Assembly: GCF_023008405.1 (NCBI RefSeq)
Contig: NZ_CP095376.1
Location: forward strand, 9,466,501-9,530,500
Direction: 5' to 3'
Origin: Amycolatopsis sp. FBCC-B4732
Lineage (GTDB): Bacteria > Actinomycetota > Actinomycetes > Mycobacteriales > Pseudonocardiaceae
DNA length: 64,000 nucleotides
Part shown: positions 50,866 to 58,656 of the stretch, piece by piece
Numbering within the stretch: the first letter of the stretch is position 1
How the letters are laid out: every line of letters begins with the position of its first letter
Made by a program: the position numbers and the translations under genes
The notes under the pieces: model-generated
Database searches by the model: none
The model's input: only the letters and a program-made list of their open reading frames with translations
Told to the model about the DNA's origin: nothing

Positions 50866-52020
50866 ATGCAGGTCAGGTCCACTCTCGTGCGTGGCGGGAT
50901 CGCGGTTCTCGCCGCGGCCGCCGCGGTCATGGTCGGCGCCCCGTCGGCCCTCGCGGACGACGGCGCGGCGCGCGGCCGGGTCAGCGAAAACGCCGGCACC
51001 GTCGGCTACCGCCTGAACCTCGACGGCGGTGGTGACTACATCACCAAGCTGTTCTCGCTGAAGCTGACCGACGGCAGCACGCTGAAGCTCTACTGCGTGC
51101 AGATCACCGTCGGCATGCGCACCGACGTCGACATGGTCGAGCGCCCGTGGAACAAGTACCCCGCCGCGAACTCGCCCTTCGAGAAGAACAGCGCGAAGAT
51201 CAACTGGGTGCTGCACCACGGCTACCCGGGTGTCGCGCTCGACGCGCTGGGCAGCGCGCTGGCGAAGTCCGGCGTCAAGGTCAACGACGGCATCTCCGAG
51301 CGCGAGGCCATCGCCGCGACGCAGGCCGCCGTGTGGCACTTCAGCGACGGCGTGAACCTGAACCTCACGAAGCCGCTGGCCGAGAACAACCCGGCCGAGG
51401 CCAACGCCGACGTCGCGTCGCTGTACAGCTACCTGACCGGTGACGAGAACAAGGGCATCGGCGAGCAGCCGAAGCCGGCGCTGAACATCGCGTCGCCGAA
51501 GACCGAGGGCAAGGCGGGCACCAAGATCGGCCCGTTCGAGGTCGCCACGTCCGGTGACATCACGTCGCTCACCACCGAGCTGCCCGAGGGCGTCAAGGTC
51601 ACCGACGCCGACGGCAAGGAGCTGAAGACCGCGGACGTCAAGGACGGCAGCAAGCTGTTCGTCGACGTCCCGGCCGACGCGAAGCCGGGCAACGGCTCGT
51701 TCTCGCTCAAGGTCACCGGCGAGCTGGACACCGGCCGCCTGTTCGTCGCCGACAACTACGCCAAGAAGCCGGCGCAGTCGCTGATCGTCGCCGACTCGGA
51801 GAAGACCCAGGTGACCGCGAAGGCGGCCGCGACCTGGACCGAGGCGGGCGCCCCGGCCACCAGCACCGCGCCGACCACCACCCCGGGTGGCGCGCAGTCC
51901 GGTGGCGGCGACCTGGCCAACACCGGTGTCGACGCCGCGGTTCCGTTCGGCGTGGGCGGCCTGCTGCTGGGCGGCGGCGCGCTGATGCTGCTGGTGAACC
52001 GGCGTCGCAGCCGCGCGTAA
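50866..52020 (+). CDS. Thioester-domain surface protein with LAxTG sorting signal
   Basis: A 384-residue secreted protein. The signal peptide is residues 1-31 (AVLAAAAAVMVGAPSALA). The thioester domain has the reactive cysteine in LYCVQITVG and the TQXA motif in AATQAAVWHF. A beta-sandwich stalk and a Thr/Pro linker follow. The wall-sorting signal is LANTG at about residues 349-353, then a membrane helix and an RRRSRA tail. LAxTG suits class E sortase in actinomycetes. Such proteins make covalent adhesion bonds. Confidence 0.9.
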   Translation: MQVRSTLVRGGIAVLAAAAAVMVGAPSALADDGAARGRVSENAGTVGYRLNLDGGGDYITKLFSLKLTDGSTLKLYCVQITVGMRTDVDMVERPWNKYPAANSPFEKNSAKINWVLHHGYPGVALDALGSALAKSGVKVNDGISEREAIAATQAAVWHFSDGVNLNLTKPLAENNPAEANADVASLYSYLTGDENKGIGEQPKPALNIASPKTEGKAGTKIGPFEVATSGDITSLTTELPEGVKVTDADGKELKTADVKDGSKLFVDVPADAKPGNGSFSLKVTGELDTGRLFVADNYAKKPAQSLIVADSEKTQVTAKAAATWTEAGAPATSTAPTTTPGGAQSGGGDLANTGVDAAVPFGVGGLLLGGGALMLLVNRRRSRA

Positions 52021-52033
52021 GCAAGACCCGTGA

Positions 52034-52067
52034 ACGGGGCCGGTCCACTGTGGACCGGCCCCGTTTT
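52034..52067 (+). terminator. Strong rho-independent terminator
   Basis: Perfect 14-base arms ACGGGGCCGGTCCA and TGGACCGGCCCCGT around CTG, then TTTTC, 14 bases after the surface-protein stop. Confidence 0.9.
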
Positions 52068-52130
52068 CGTGTCCGGACTACGACGTTCGGATTGCGATCA
52101 TCGGGGCACAACCGGACGAAACGCCCGGTA

Positions 52131-52146
52131 ATTGGTCTAGACTTTT
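52131..52146. promoter_or_regulatory. Possible DasR-responsive element
   Basis: ATTGGTCTAGACTTTT shares the core TGGTCTAGAC with the dre consensus (ACTGGTCTAGACCACT), 12 of 16 positions. It lies immediately before the AraC gene. A better match lies upstream of the chitinase gene. Confidence 0.45.
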
Positions 52147-52151
52147 CCGCC

Positions 52152-53048
52152 ATGCGCGGTACCACCGTTCCGCCGGGGACGCCCTGCCCGCCGCCGCGGG
52201 CCGGCGAACTGCCGATGCACCGGCTGGAGGTGCCGGCCCCGAACGCGCCGCCGATCGCCGTCGGCACGTTCGATTCGATCGGGCCGCTGGCGCGTGCGGA
52301 TTTCCCGCACCGGCACACCTTCCACGAGCTCGTCCACGTCACCGGCGGCACCGGGACGCACGTCGTCGAGCTGGCGCGCTGGCCGCTGCGGCCGCCGCAC
52401 CTCGGCTTCATCGCCCCGGGGCAGGTGCACCAGTGGGCGGACGTCCGCGGCCTGACCGGCCACGTCGTCGTGTTCACCGACGACTTCCTCCTCGACTACC
52501 CGGCCGACCGCGAGCTGCTGCGACGCCTCAGCGCACGGCCGTGGCTGGGGCTGGACGCCCGCGCGAACGCCGGCGTCACGCGGCTCATCGCCGATCTGGA
52601 GGACGAATACCGCCGCGGTGGCGACGACGCCGAGTCGGTGCTGCGGGCGCTGCTGCACGTCCTCGTCGTGCGCGCGGGACGGCTGCCGGGGACGCCGGAA
52701 GCGCCGCCCGCGCCCGCCGGGGCGGTGGCCGCGGAGTTCGCCCGGCTCGCCGCCCGCACCGAGCTCGGGCTGTGGTCGGTGACCGCGCACGCCGAACGCA
52801 TCGGCGTCACCCCCGGTCACCTCACCGAAGCGGTGAAGGCGGCGACCGGCCGCACCGCCGCGCAGCTGCTGCGCGAGGCCCGGACGCGGGAGGCCCAGCG
52901 GTTCCTGCTCCGGACGGACCTGACCGTCCGGCAGGTCGCGAGCCGCGTCGGGTTCGCCGACCCGGCCTACTTCTGCCGGTTCTTCCGCCGCGAGACCGGG
53001 CTCAGCCCCGGCGACTTCCGCCGCGTCGGGGAGATTCACCACGACTGA
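52152..53048 (+). CDS. AraC-family regulator
   Basis: A 298-residue protein: an N-terminal cupin-like sensing domain (FPHRHTFHELVHVTGGTGTH, then PPHLGFIAPGQVHQW) and a C-terminal double HTH (ITPGHLTEAVK-like VTPGHLTEAVKAATGRTAAQ, then LTVRQVASRVGFADPAYFCR). AraC regulators of this type respond to small sugars or aromatics. The dioxygenase gene follows after 80 bp in the same direction, so it is a likely target. Confidence 0.9.
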   Translation: MRGTTVPPGTPCPPPRAGELPMHRLEVPAPNAPPIAVGTFDSIGPLARADFPHRHTFHELVHVTGGTGTHVVELARWPLRPPHLGFIAPGQVHQWADVRGLTGHVVVFTDDFLLDYPADRELLRRLSARPWLGLDARANAGVTRLIADLEDEYRRGGDDAESVLRALLHVLVVRAGRLPGTPEAPPAPAGAVAAEFARLAARTELGLWSVTAHAERIGVTPGHLTEAVKAATGRTAAQLLREARTREAQRFLLRTDLTVRQVASRVGFADPAYFCRFFRRETGLSPGDFRRVGEIHHD

Positions 53049-53128
53049 CCGGTCCAGTCCATCGTCGCCCACCCGGTGCGCTGCCTACGTTCGAGGGGAT
53101 CCCCCGACGCCCCCACGAGGAGCAAGGC

Positions 53129-53971
53129 ATGGACGAAGAGAACAAGCTCAGCCGCAAGACGGTGCTCAAGGCCGCGCTCGCGGCGGGTGTCGCCGCGCCG
53201 GTCGCGCTGATCGGCGGCCCCGCGCTCGCCCGCACCACCGTTGCCACCGGCACCGCCCCGGCGCTGACCCCCGAGTGCCACGACGGCGACGAGCCGACGA
53301 TCGAGCAGACCGAAGGTCCCTACTTCAAGCCGAACTCACCCGAGCGGACCAACCTCGTCACGCCCGGCACCCAGGGCACCCGGCTCACCGTCACCGGGTA
53401 CGTCTTCGGCCTCGCGTGCCAGCCGGTGAACCGCGCGCTGCTGGACTTCTGGCAGGCCGACGTCAACGGCGCCTACGACAACACCGGCTACACGTTCCGC
53501 GGCCACCAGTACACCAACGCCCAGGGCGCGTTCACGCTGTCCACGATCGTGCCCGGCCTCTACCCGGGCCGGACGCGGCACATCCACGTCAAGGTGCAGG
53601 CCCCCGGCCGGCCGATCCTGACCACGCAGCTCTACTTCCCCAACGAGCCGCGCAACAACACCGACACGATCTTCGACGCGCGGCTGCTGATGACCGTGCG
53701 CGACAACGGCTCCGCGAAGGAGGCCGCGTTCGACTTCGTGCTGAACGTGCCGCAGACCGGCACCCCGACCCGGCCGACGTCCACGACGACGCCGACGAGC
53801 GGGCCGACCACCTCCACGCCGCCCGGGGGCACCTCCTGGGCGGTGGGCACCACCTACGCGGCGGGTGCCCGGGTCACCTACGGCGGCGGGGGATACGTGT
53901 GCCTGCAGGGGCACACGGCCCAGCCAGGCTGGGAACCCCCGAACGTCCCCGCCCTGTGGCGGGCCGGGTGA
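53129..53971 (+). CDS. Secreted intradiol ring-cleavage dioxygenase with CBM5/12 module
   Basis: A 280-residue secreted enzyme. The N terminus is a signal peptide (KAALAAGVAAPVALIGGPALA). The dioxygenase domain shows the Fe(III) ligand pair in TRHIHVKVQ and tyrosines around GYTFRGHQYTNAQG and VPGLYPG. After a Thr/Pro linker, a CBM5/12 module closes the protein (WAVGTTYAAGARVTYGGGGY, CLQGHTAQPGWEP). This fusion is known in cellulolytic Streptomyces, where the module binds lignin-like material. AAGG precedes the ATG. Confidence 0.9.
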   Translation: MDEENKLSRKTVLKAALAAGVAAPVALIGGPALARTTVATGTAPALTPECHDGDEPTIEQTEGPYFKPNSPERTNLVTPGTQGTRLTVTGYVFGLACQPVNRALLDFWQADVNGAYDNTGYTFRGHQYTNAQGAFTLSTIVPGLYPGRTRHIHVKVQAPGRPILTTQLYFPNEPRNNTDTIFDARLLMTVRDNGSAKEAAFDFVLNVPQTGTPTRPTSTTTPTSGPTTSTPPGGTSWAVGTTYAAGARVTYGGGGYVCLQGHTAQPGWEPPNVPALWRAG

Positions 53972-54011
53972 CATCCCCGCCGAGGCGCTCCTGAGGAGGG
54001 AGGGAAGAACC

Positions 54012-54043
54012 GGCGGGTCCCGGTCCGCACACCGGGGCCCGCC
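54012..54043 (+). terminator. Hairpin after the dioxygenase gene
   Basis: Arms GGCGGGTCCCGGT and ACCGGGGCCCGCC with one G-U pair and a 6-base loop, about 40 bases after the stop. Confidence 0.6.
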
Positions 54044-54104
54044 GACCCCAGAATCCGCCCGTTAGGGGTCGACGCGGGGCGGGGCGCCTGCCAGATTGGC
54101 GAGC

Positions 54105-54851
54105 ATGAGCATTTCCCTCGAGGCCGCGGAGTGGATCCGGCGCTTCCACCCGGCGCCGACCGCGCCGGCGCGGCTGGTGTGCTTCCCGCACGCCGGGGGC
54201 TCGGCGAGCTACTTCCACCCCGTGTCGGCCGCGCTGGCGCCGTCGGTGGAGGTGCTGGCCGTGCAGTACCCCGGCCGCCAGGACCGCTACGCCGAACCGC
54301 CGGTGGACGACCTGTTCGTGCTCGCCGACCAGCTGGTGGACGTGCTCGCCCCGGAGCTCACCGGGCCGGTCGCGTTCTTCGGCCACAGCATGGGCGCGAG
54401 CCTGGCGTTCGAGGTGGCGCGGCGGCTCGAGGAGCGCGGCACGCGGCTGCTCGCGCTGTTCGTCTCCGGGCGGCGCGCGCCTTCGGCGTTCCGCGACGAG
54501 CGCGTGCACGAGAAGGCCGACGACGAACTGCTGGCCGAGGTCAAACGGCTCAGCGGCACCGATTCGCGGGTGCTGGAGGACGACGAGATCCTCCGCATGG
54601 TGCTGCCCGCGCTGCGCAGCGACTACAAGGCCGCGGAGCTCTACCGCTACCGCCCGGGCCCGGACGTGGGCTGCCCGGTCGTCGCCCTGATCGGCGACCG
54701 CGACCCGAAGGTCACCGAGGCCGAGGCGCGGCAGTGGGCGGAGCGCACGTCCGGCGGGTTCGAGCTGCACTCGTACCCGGGCGGGCACTTCTACCTCAAC
54801 GACCACGCCGCGGCGGTCATCCGGCTGATCGGCGAACGGCTCGCCCGCTGA
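54105..54851 (+). CDS. Type II thioesterase (editing alpha/beta hydrolase)
   Basis: A 248-residue alpha/beta hydrolase of the TEII family linked to polyketide or nonribosomal peptide assembly. LVCFPHAGGSASYF, the nucleophile motif GHSMGA, the acid near IGDRDPKV, and the catalytic histidine in YPGGHFYL are all present. No synthase gene lies in the window; it may serve a distant cluster. The start is ATG 54105. Confidence 0.88.
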   Translation: MSISLEAAEWIRRFHPAPTAPARLVCFPHAGGSASYFHPVSAALAPSVEVLAVQYPGRQDRYAEPPVDDLFVLADQLVDVLAPELTGPVAFFGHSMGASLAFEVARRLEERGTRLLALFVSGRRAPSAFRDERVHEKADDELLAEVKRLSGTDSRVLEDDEILRMVLPALRSDYKAAELYRYRPGPDVGCPVVALIGDRDPKVTEAEARQWAERTSGGFELHSYPGGHFYLNDHAAAVIRLIGERLAR

Positions 54852-54876
54852 GCGAGCGAGCCGTCCGCGTCCCGGA

Positions 54877-55950
54877 TCAGCAGTAGAGGTTCGCGCCGGG
54901 GTCGACGCCGAGGACCGAAGCGATCTGGCGGTACTTCGAGACCCGGCTCTCGACCTGGGCGGGGTTGCCGCCGTTGCACTCGATCGAGCCGTTGATGCTG
55001 CGGATGGTCTCGCCGAAGCCGCGGCCGTTGACCATCGCGTTGTGCGGGGTCATCGTGCCGGGGCCGCTCTGGGTGTTCCAGTACCAGAGGCCGGTCTTCC
55101 AGGCGACGGCCGAGTTCTGCTCGACCTGCCAGGGGTTGCCGAGCAGGTCGATGCCGAGCGCGTCACCCGCGGCCTTGTAGTTGAAGTTCCAGCTCAGCTG
55201 GATCGGGCCGCGCCCGTAGTACGCCGCCTGGCCCGCGGGGCAGCCGTAGGGCTGGCTCGCGTCGCAGTAGTGCGGGTAGTTGGCGGTGTTCTGCTCGACG
55301 ATGTAGACGAGGCCGCCGGTCTCGTGGTTGACGTTCGCGAGGAACGCGGCCGCTTCCTGCTTCTTCACGGTGTCGCTGCCCGTGTTCGCGAAGCCGGGGT
55401 AGGCCGACAGGGCCGCGGTCAGGCCGCTGTAGCTGTAGAAGCTGTTGCGGCCGGGGAAGATCTGGTTGAACTGGGCCTCGCTGACGACGAACGAGCCGGG
55501 GTTGCCGGGGTTCGTGCCGCCACCGCAGTCGTACGGTTCCCAGTACCAGGTGCTGATGACGGGGTCGTAGCCCGGGTTGGCGTTCTTGGCGCGGTAGTAG
55601 CCGCCGTTGGTGTACTTGACGACCGCGCCGACGTCGTACCACTGGCCGGCGACCCAGTTGGGCGCGGTGCAGGTCGTGCCGCCGCCCCCGCCGTCACAGC
55701 TGTAGGGCTCCCAGTACCAGGTGCTGATGATCGGGTCGTAGCCCGGATTCGCGTTCTTGGCGCGGTAGTAGCTGCCGTTGGTGTACTTGACGACCGCGCC
55801 CACGTCGTACCACTGGCCCGCGACCCAGTTGGGCCCGCTGCAGGCGGCGGCCGCGGCCCGCGGGGCCTGGCCGGTGGCGGCGGGCACGCCGAGCACGAGT
55901 GCGGCGGCGGCGGCGAATGCTGACAGGACCGCGACAAGACGTCTTCTCAA
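54877..55950 (-). CDS. GH19 chitinase with two CBM5/12 modules
   Basis: A 357-residue secreted enzyme. After the signal peptide come two nearly identical CBM5/12 modules of about 45 residues (WVAGQWYDVGAVVKYTNGSY and WEPYSC), joined by Gly-rich linkers. The GH19 catalytic domain has the catalytic acid in FLANVNHETGG and YYGRGPIQLSWN. It hydrolyses chitin outside the cell. A DasR-like site 111 bp upstream suggests induction by N-acetylglucosamine. Confidence 0.95.
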   Translation of the reverse strand: MRRRLVAVLSAFAAAAALVLGVPAATGQAPRAAAAACSGPNWVAGQWYDVGAVVKYTNGSYYRAKNANPGYDPIISTWYWEPYSCDGGGGGTTCTAPNWVAGQWYDVGAVVKYTNGGYYRAKNANPGYDPVISTWYWEPYDCGGGTNPGNPGSFVVSEAQFNQIFPGRNSFYSYSGLTAALSAYPGFANTGSDTVKKQEAAAFLANVNHETGGLVYIVEQNTANYPHYCDASQPYGCPAGQAAYYGRGPIQLSWNFNYKAAGDALGIDLLGNPWQVEQNSAVAWKTGLWYWNTQSGPGTMTPHNAMVNGRGFGETIRSINGSIECNGGNPAQVESRVSKYRQIASVLGVDPGANLYC

Positions 55951-56060
55951 GACTGGCTCACTCCTTCGGCCACGACGGAGTCCGGACGCGGGGGCGCCCG
56001 GTGTCGGAGGGGGTTGTGCTCATCCGGCCGAGACGAGGGTGACACCGGTCACTAGAGCAG

Positions 56061-56076
56061 ATTGGTCTAGTCCAGT
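56061..56076 (-). promoter_or_regulatory. DasR-responsive element (dre-like)
   Basis: On the minus strand it reads ACTGGACTAGACCAAT, 14 of 16 positions identical to the Streptomyces consensus ACTGGTCTAGACCACT. It lies 111 bases upstream of the chitinase start. Confidence 0.7.
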
Positions 56077-56246
56077 CAAGAAACCCGGCGATCCGGGCAA
56101 CGGGTCTGCGCGAACGTCCGCCGGGACGCGGCCCTGGATCCGGTCGGCGAGGCGGTACTTCACCGCGGGATCACGCGGTTTCGAGGTCGTGGCCGTGCGT
56201 GGGTTCGAGCGCGGGAGTGGCCGGGACGGTGCCCGGCCGTCCCTCG

Positions 56247-56495
56247 TCACCGCGCTTGCGGGATCCGCACCCGTGCGGCCGGCGCGAACTGCAGGATGCG
56301 CTGCAGCCGGGCGCGGCCCAGCCGGTGGAGCATCTCCCCGAGCTCCTCCGGCGCGATGCTCCCTTCGAGGTCGACCCGCGTCACCTTGACGACGCGGTCG
56401 ATCTCCGAGGCGGGGAGCCGCCCCGCGAACTCCCCGGCCAGCCACACCCCGACCTCGTCCACGACGTCGTCCGCCCGGTGGCTCCGTACGGTCAT
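56247..56495 (-). CDS. Small DUF2267-like helical protein
   Basis: An 82-residue protein with GAGGAG before the ATG. Its text (VDEVGVWLAGEFAGRLPASE, then LEGSIAPEELGEMLHRLGRA) recalls the helical proteins grouped as DUF2267, but the match is weak. It stands alone between the chitinase promoter and the anti-sigma-like gene. Confidence 0.5.
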   Translation of the reverse strand: MTVRSHRADDVVDEVGVWLAGEFAGRLPASEIDRVVKVTRVDLEGSIAPEELGEMLHRLGRARLQRILQFAPAARVRIPQAR

Positions 56496-56811
56496 CGCTC
56501 TCCTCGTTTCGGATCGCCCTGCTTCTCCAGGTCGAAGCCGGAAAATCCCGGTCCGACGCAGGTCGGACGACGCAGCCGGGGACCCATGACGCGGAATCGC
56601 CGAAGTTCCGCGCACAAATGCTTTCCGTGTCGTGACCGGTGGGTACCGTGACCGCTTTTGTCACTCACACGGACCGTCCGCCGCCGGTAGTTGTCCGCCG
56701 ATCGGGTGGAAAACGAGGGAACCTCGCCGATGGCGCGTCCCGGCCAGGACCCTGGAGACGTCCGGTAGTGCGGGTGTTCCTTCGCGGGACGCGGAAACGG
56801 AGACGCGATCG

Positions 56812-56988
56812 ATGGGCCGGTACGACCGGACCGACCTCGGGGCCTACAGCCTGGGGTTGCTCGAGACCGCCGAGGCGGCGCGCGTGGAGCGGCACCTGGC
56901 GGCGTGCCAGGACTGCCGCCAGGAGGTCCGCGAGTTCGAGGCCGTCCGCAGCATGCTCGACCACCTCGCCGAGGTGAAGTCCACTTAG
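56812..56988 (+). CDS. Short zinc-finger anti-sigma-like (zf-HC2) protein
   Basis: A 58-residue protein consisting only of a ZAS/zf-HC2 motif: YSLGLLETAEAARVERHLAA, then H-x3-C-x2-C in HLAACQDCRQEV. There is no membrane segment and no sigma gene next to it. It may be a soluble anti-sigma factor or the stump of one. A GGGTGG-like element lies at about 56702. Confidence 0.65.
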   Translation: MGRYDRTDLGAYSLGLLETAEAARVERHLAACQDCRQEVREFEAVRSMLDHLAEVKST

Positions 56989-57033
56989 GACGGTCGCCGG
57001 AAACTGTCGGTGCCCGCCGGTACGGTCCGCGGC

Positions 57034-57666
57034 GTGACCGACGACCAGTTCCTCGACCCCACCCGGGCCACGTACGCGATCGTGGCCGAGAGTTACGACA
57101 GCTTCGTGCCCCCGCTCGCCGAAGACGTCCAGGACCGCGCGCTGTTCACGGCGTTCGCCGACCTCGTCCGCGGCGGCCCGGTCGCCGATCTCGGCTGCGG
57201 CACCGGCCGCGTGACGGCGTTCCTGGCCGAAGCCGGCCTGGACGTCGCCGGTGTCGACTTGTCGCCGGAGATGCTCGCCGTCGCCCGTCGTGAACACCCT
57301 GACCTGCGGTTTTCCGAGGGATCGCTGCTCGCGCTGGACCTGCCGGACGGCGGTCTCGCCGGCGCGGTGGCGTGGTATTCGATCATCCACACCCCGCCGT
57401 CGCGGCTGCCTGCGGTGTACGCCGAGCTGTTCCGGGTGCTGCGCCCGGGCGGCTACCTGCAGCTGGGCTTCCACGTCGGCGACCGGCGGCACCACCGCAG
57501 CGACGGCTACGGCCACGACGGGTTTTCGCTCGACATCTACTGGCTGCCGGTGGAGCGGGTCTGCGGGCTGGTGACCGACGCCGGGTTCGAGGTCGTCACG
57601 CAGGTGCTGCGCGATCCGGCGGCGCGGGTGCCGCAGGGGAGGGTGCTGGCGCGGAAACCGGAGTGA
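57034..57666 (+). CDS. Class I SAM-dependent methyltransferase
   Basis: A 210-residue methyltransferase with motif I VADLGCGTGRVTAFLAEAG, acidic loop VAGVDLSPEMLAVARR, and motif region AWYSIIHTPPSRLPAVYAEL plus LRPGGYLQLGFHVG. The substrate is unknown. I start at GTG 57034 (TDDQFLDP). It is convergent with the AsnC gene three bases away. Confidence 0.88.
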   Translation: MTDDQFLDPTRATYAIVAESYDSFVPPLAEDVQDRALFTAFADLVRGGPVADLGCGTGRVTAFLAEAGLDVAGVDLSPEMLAVARREHPDLRFSEGSLLALDLPDGGLAGAVAWYSIIHTPPSRLPAVYAELFRVLRPGGYLQLGFHVGDRRHHRSDGYGHDGFSLDIYWLPVERVCGLVTDAGFEVVTQVLRDPAARVPQGRVLARKPE

Positions 57667-57669
57667 ACT

Positions 57670-58656
57670 TCAGCGGGACGCGGCGGCCTTGATCGTCCGC
57701 AGCACGGGCGCGGTCTCCAGCGTCCGGATCGCGTCGAGCGCGCCCAGCCGGTGGGTCAGGTAGTGGTGCAACGCGGCCGCGTCCGGGCAGAGGGCGAGCG
57801 CGACCAGGTCGGCCGGGCCGGTCGTCGCGGCGACGAGGGCGAGTTCCGGGTGCGTCGCCAGCGTCTTCGCGACGTCGTCGAGGTGTGCCGGCGCGACGCC
57901 CATCCAGAGCAGCGCCTGCGTCGTCGCGCCCAGCAGGGCGGGGTCGAACTCGAGGTCGAAGAACACGGTGCCGCCGGCCCGGAGATCGGCCAGCCGCCGG
58001 GCGACGGTCGCCGCCGACCAGCCGGTGGCCGTGGCCAGTTCGGCGAGGCTCGCGCGCCCGTCGCGCTGGAGCGCGGCCAGCAACGCGGCGTCGTCGCCGG
58101 TCAGCGGCTTGCCTTCGCCCGGCGACGGCGGTGTCAGCGCCACGACCTGCGCCGCGTCGAGCGCGATCGCCCGGCCGAGCCACGCGGTCGGGCCGCCGAA
58201 GTAGCGGTGCAGGAGCTGGTGCGCCGACACAGCCGTGACGCTCGCCGTGCGCGGGATGTCCCGCAGCAGCAGCGAATGGTCGCTCGCGGCGGGCGTCTGG
58301 ACGTTCACGCAGATTTCGGTGCCGCCGGACATGAGCTTGATCCACGCGGTATCGGCGCGGCGCGCGAGCGCGCGGGCGAGGTCCTGCGCGGCGTGCGGTG
58401 TCGCGGTCAGCCGGACCATCCACTCGGCTTGCCCGGCGCGTTGCGGATCCGGCAAGCCGACGACGCGAAGTCCCGCTTCGGCCCGAAGCCGCCGGTAGCG
58501 CCGCGCGACGGTCTGCGTGGAGACACCGAGGACGTCACCGACCTTCGTGAACGGCGCCCGGCCGTCGACGTGCAGCGCGCGGTCGAGCACGGCGGCGTTC
58601 GATCCAGAGTGGCGGCCGACGAAAGGGGGTACCTCGTGCCGACCACCACGCGTCAC
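57670..58656 (-). CDS. Tandem Lrp/AsnC-family regulator
   Basis: A 328-residue protein with two Lrp-type HTH domains (VGDVLGVSTQTVARRYRRLR near residue 40, LAELATATGWSAATVARRLA near 205), each followed by a RAM-like sensing domain. The only usable start is GTG 58656, and the first 18 residues do not resemble the family. It is divergent from, and overlaps, the MFS gene, whose N terminus is damaged. This suggests a local deletion at the junction. Confidence 0.8.
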   Translation of the reverse strand: MTRGGRHEVPPFVGRHSGSNAAVLDRALHVDGRAPFTKVGDVLGVSTQTVARRYRRLRAEAGLRVVGLPDPQRAGQAEWMVRLTATPHAAQDLARALARRADTAWIKLMSGGTEICVNVQTPAASDHSLLLRDIPRTASVTAVSAHQLLHRYFGGPTAWLGRAIALDAAQVVALTPPSPGEGKPLTGDDAALLAALQRDGRASLAELATATGWSAATVARRLADLRAGGTVFFDLEFDPALLGATTQALLWMGVAPAHLDDVAKTLATHPELALVAATTGPADLVALALCPDAAALHHYLTHRLGALDAIRTLETAPVLRTIKAAASR

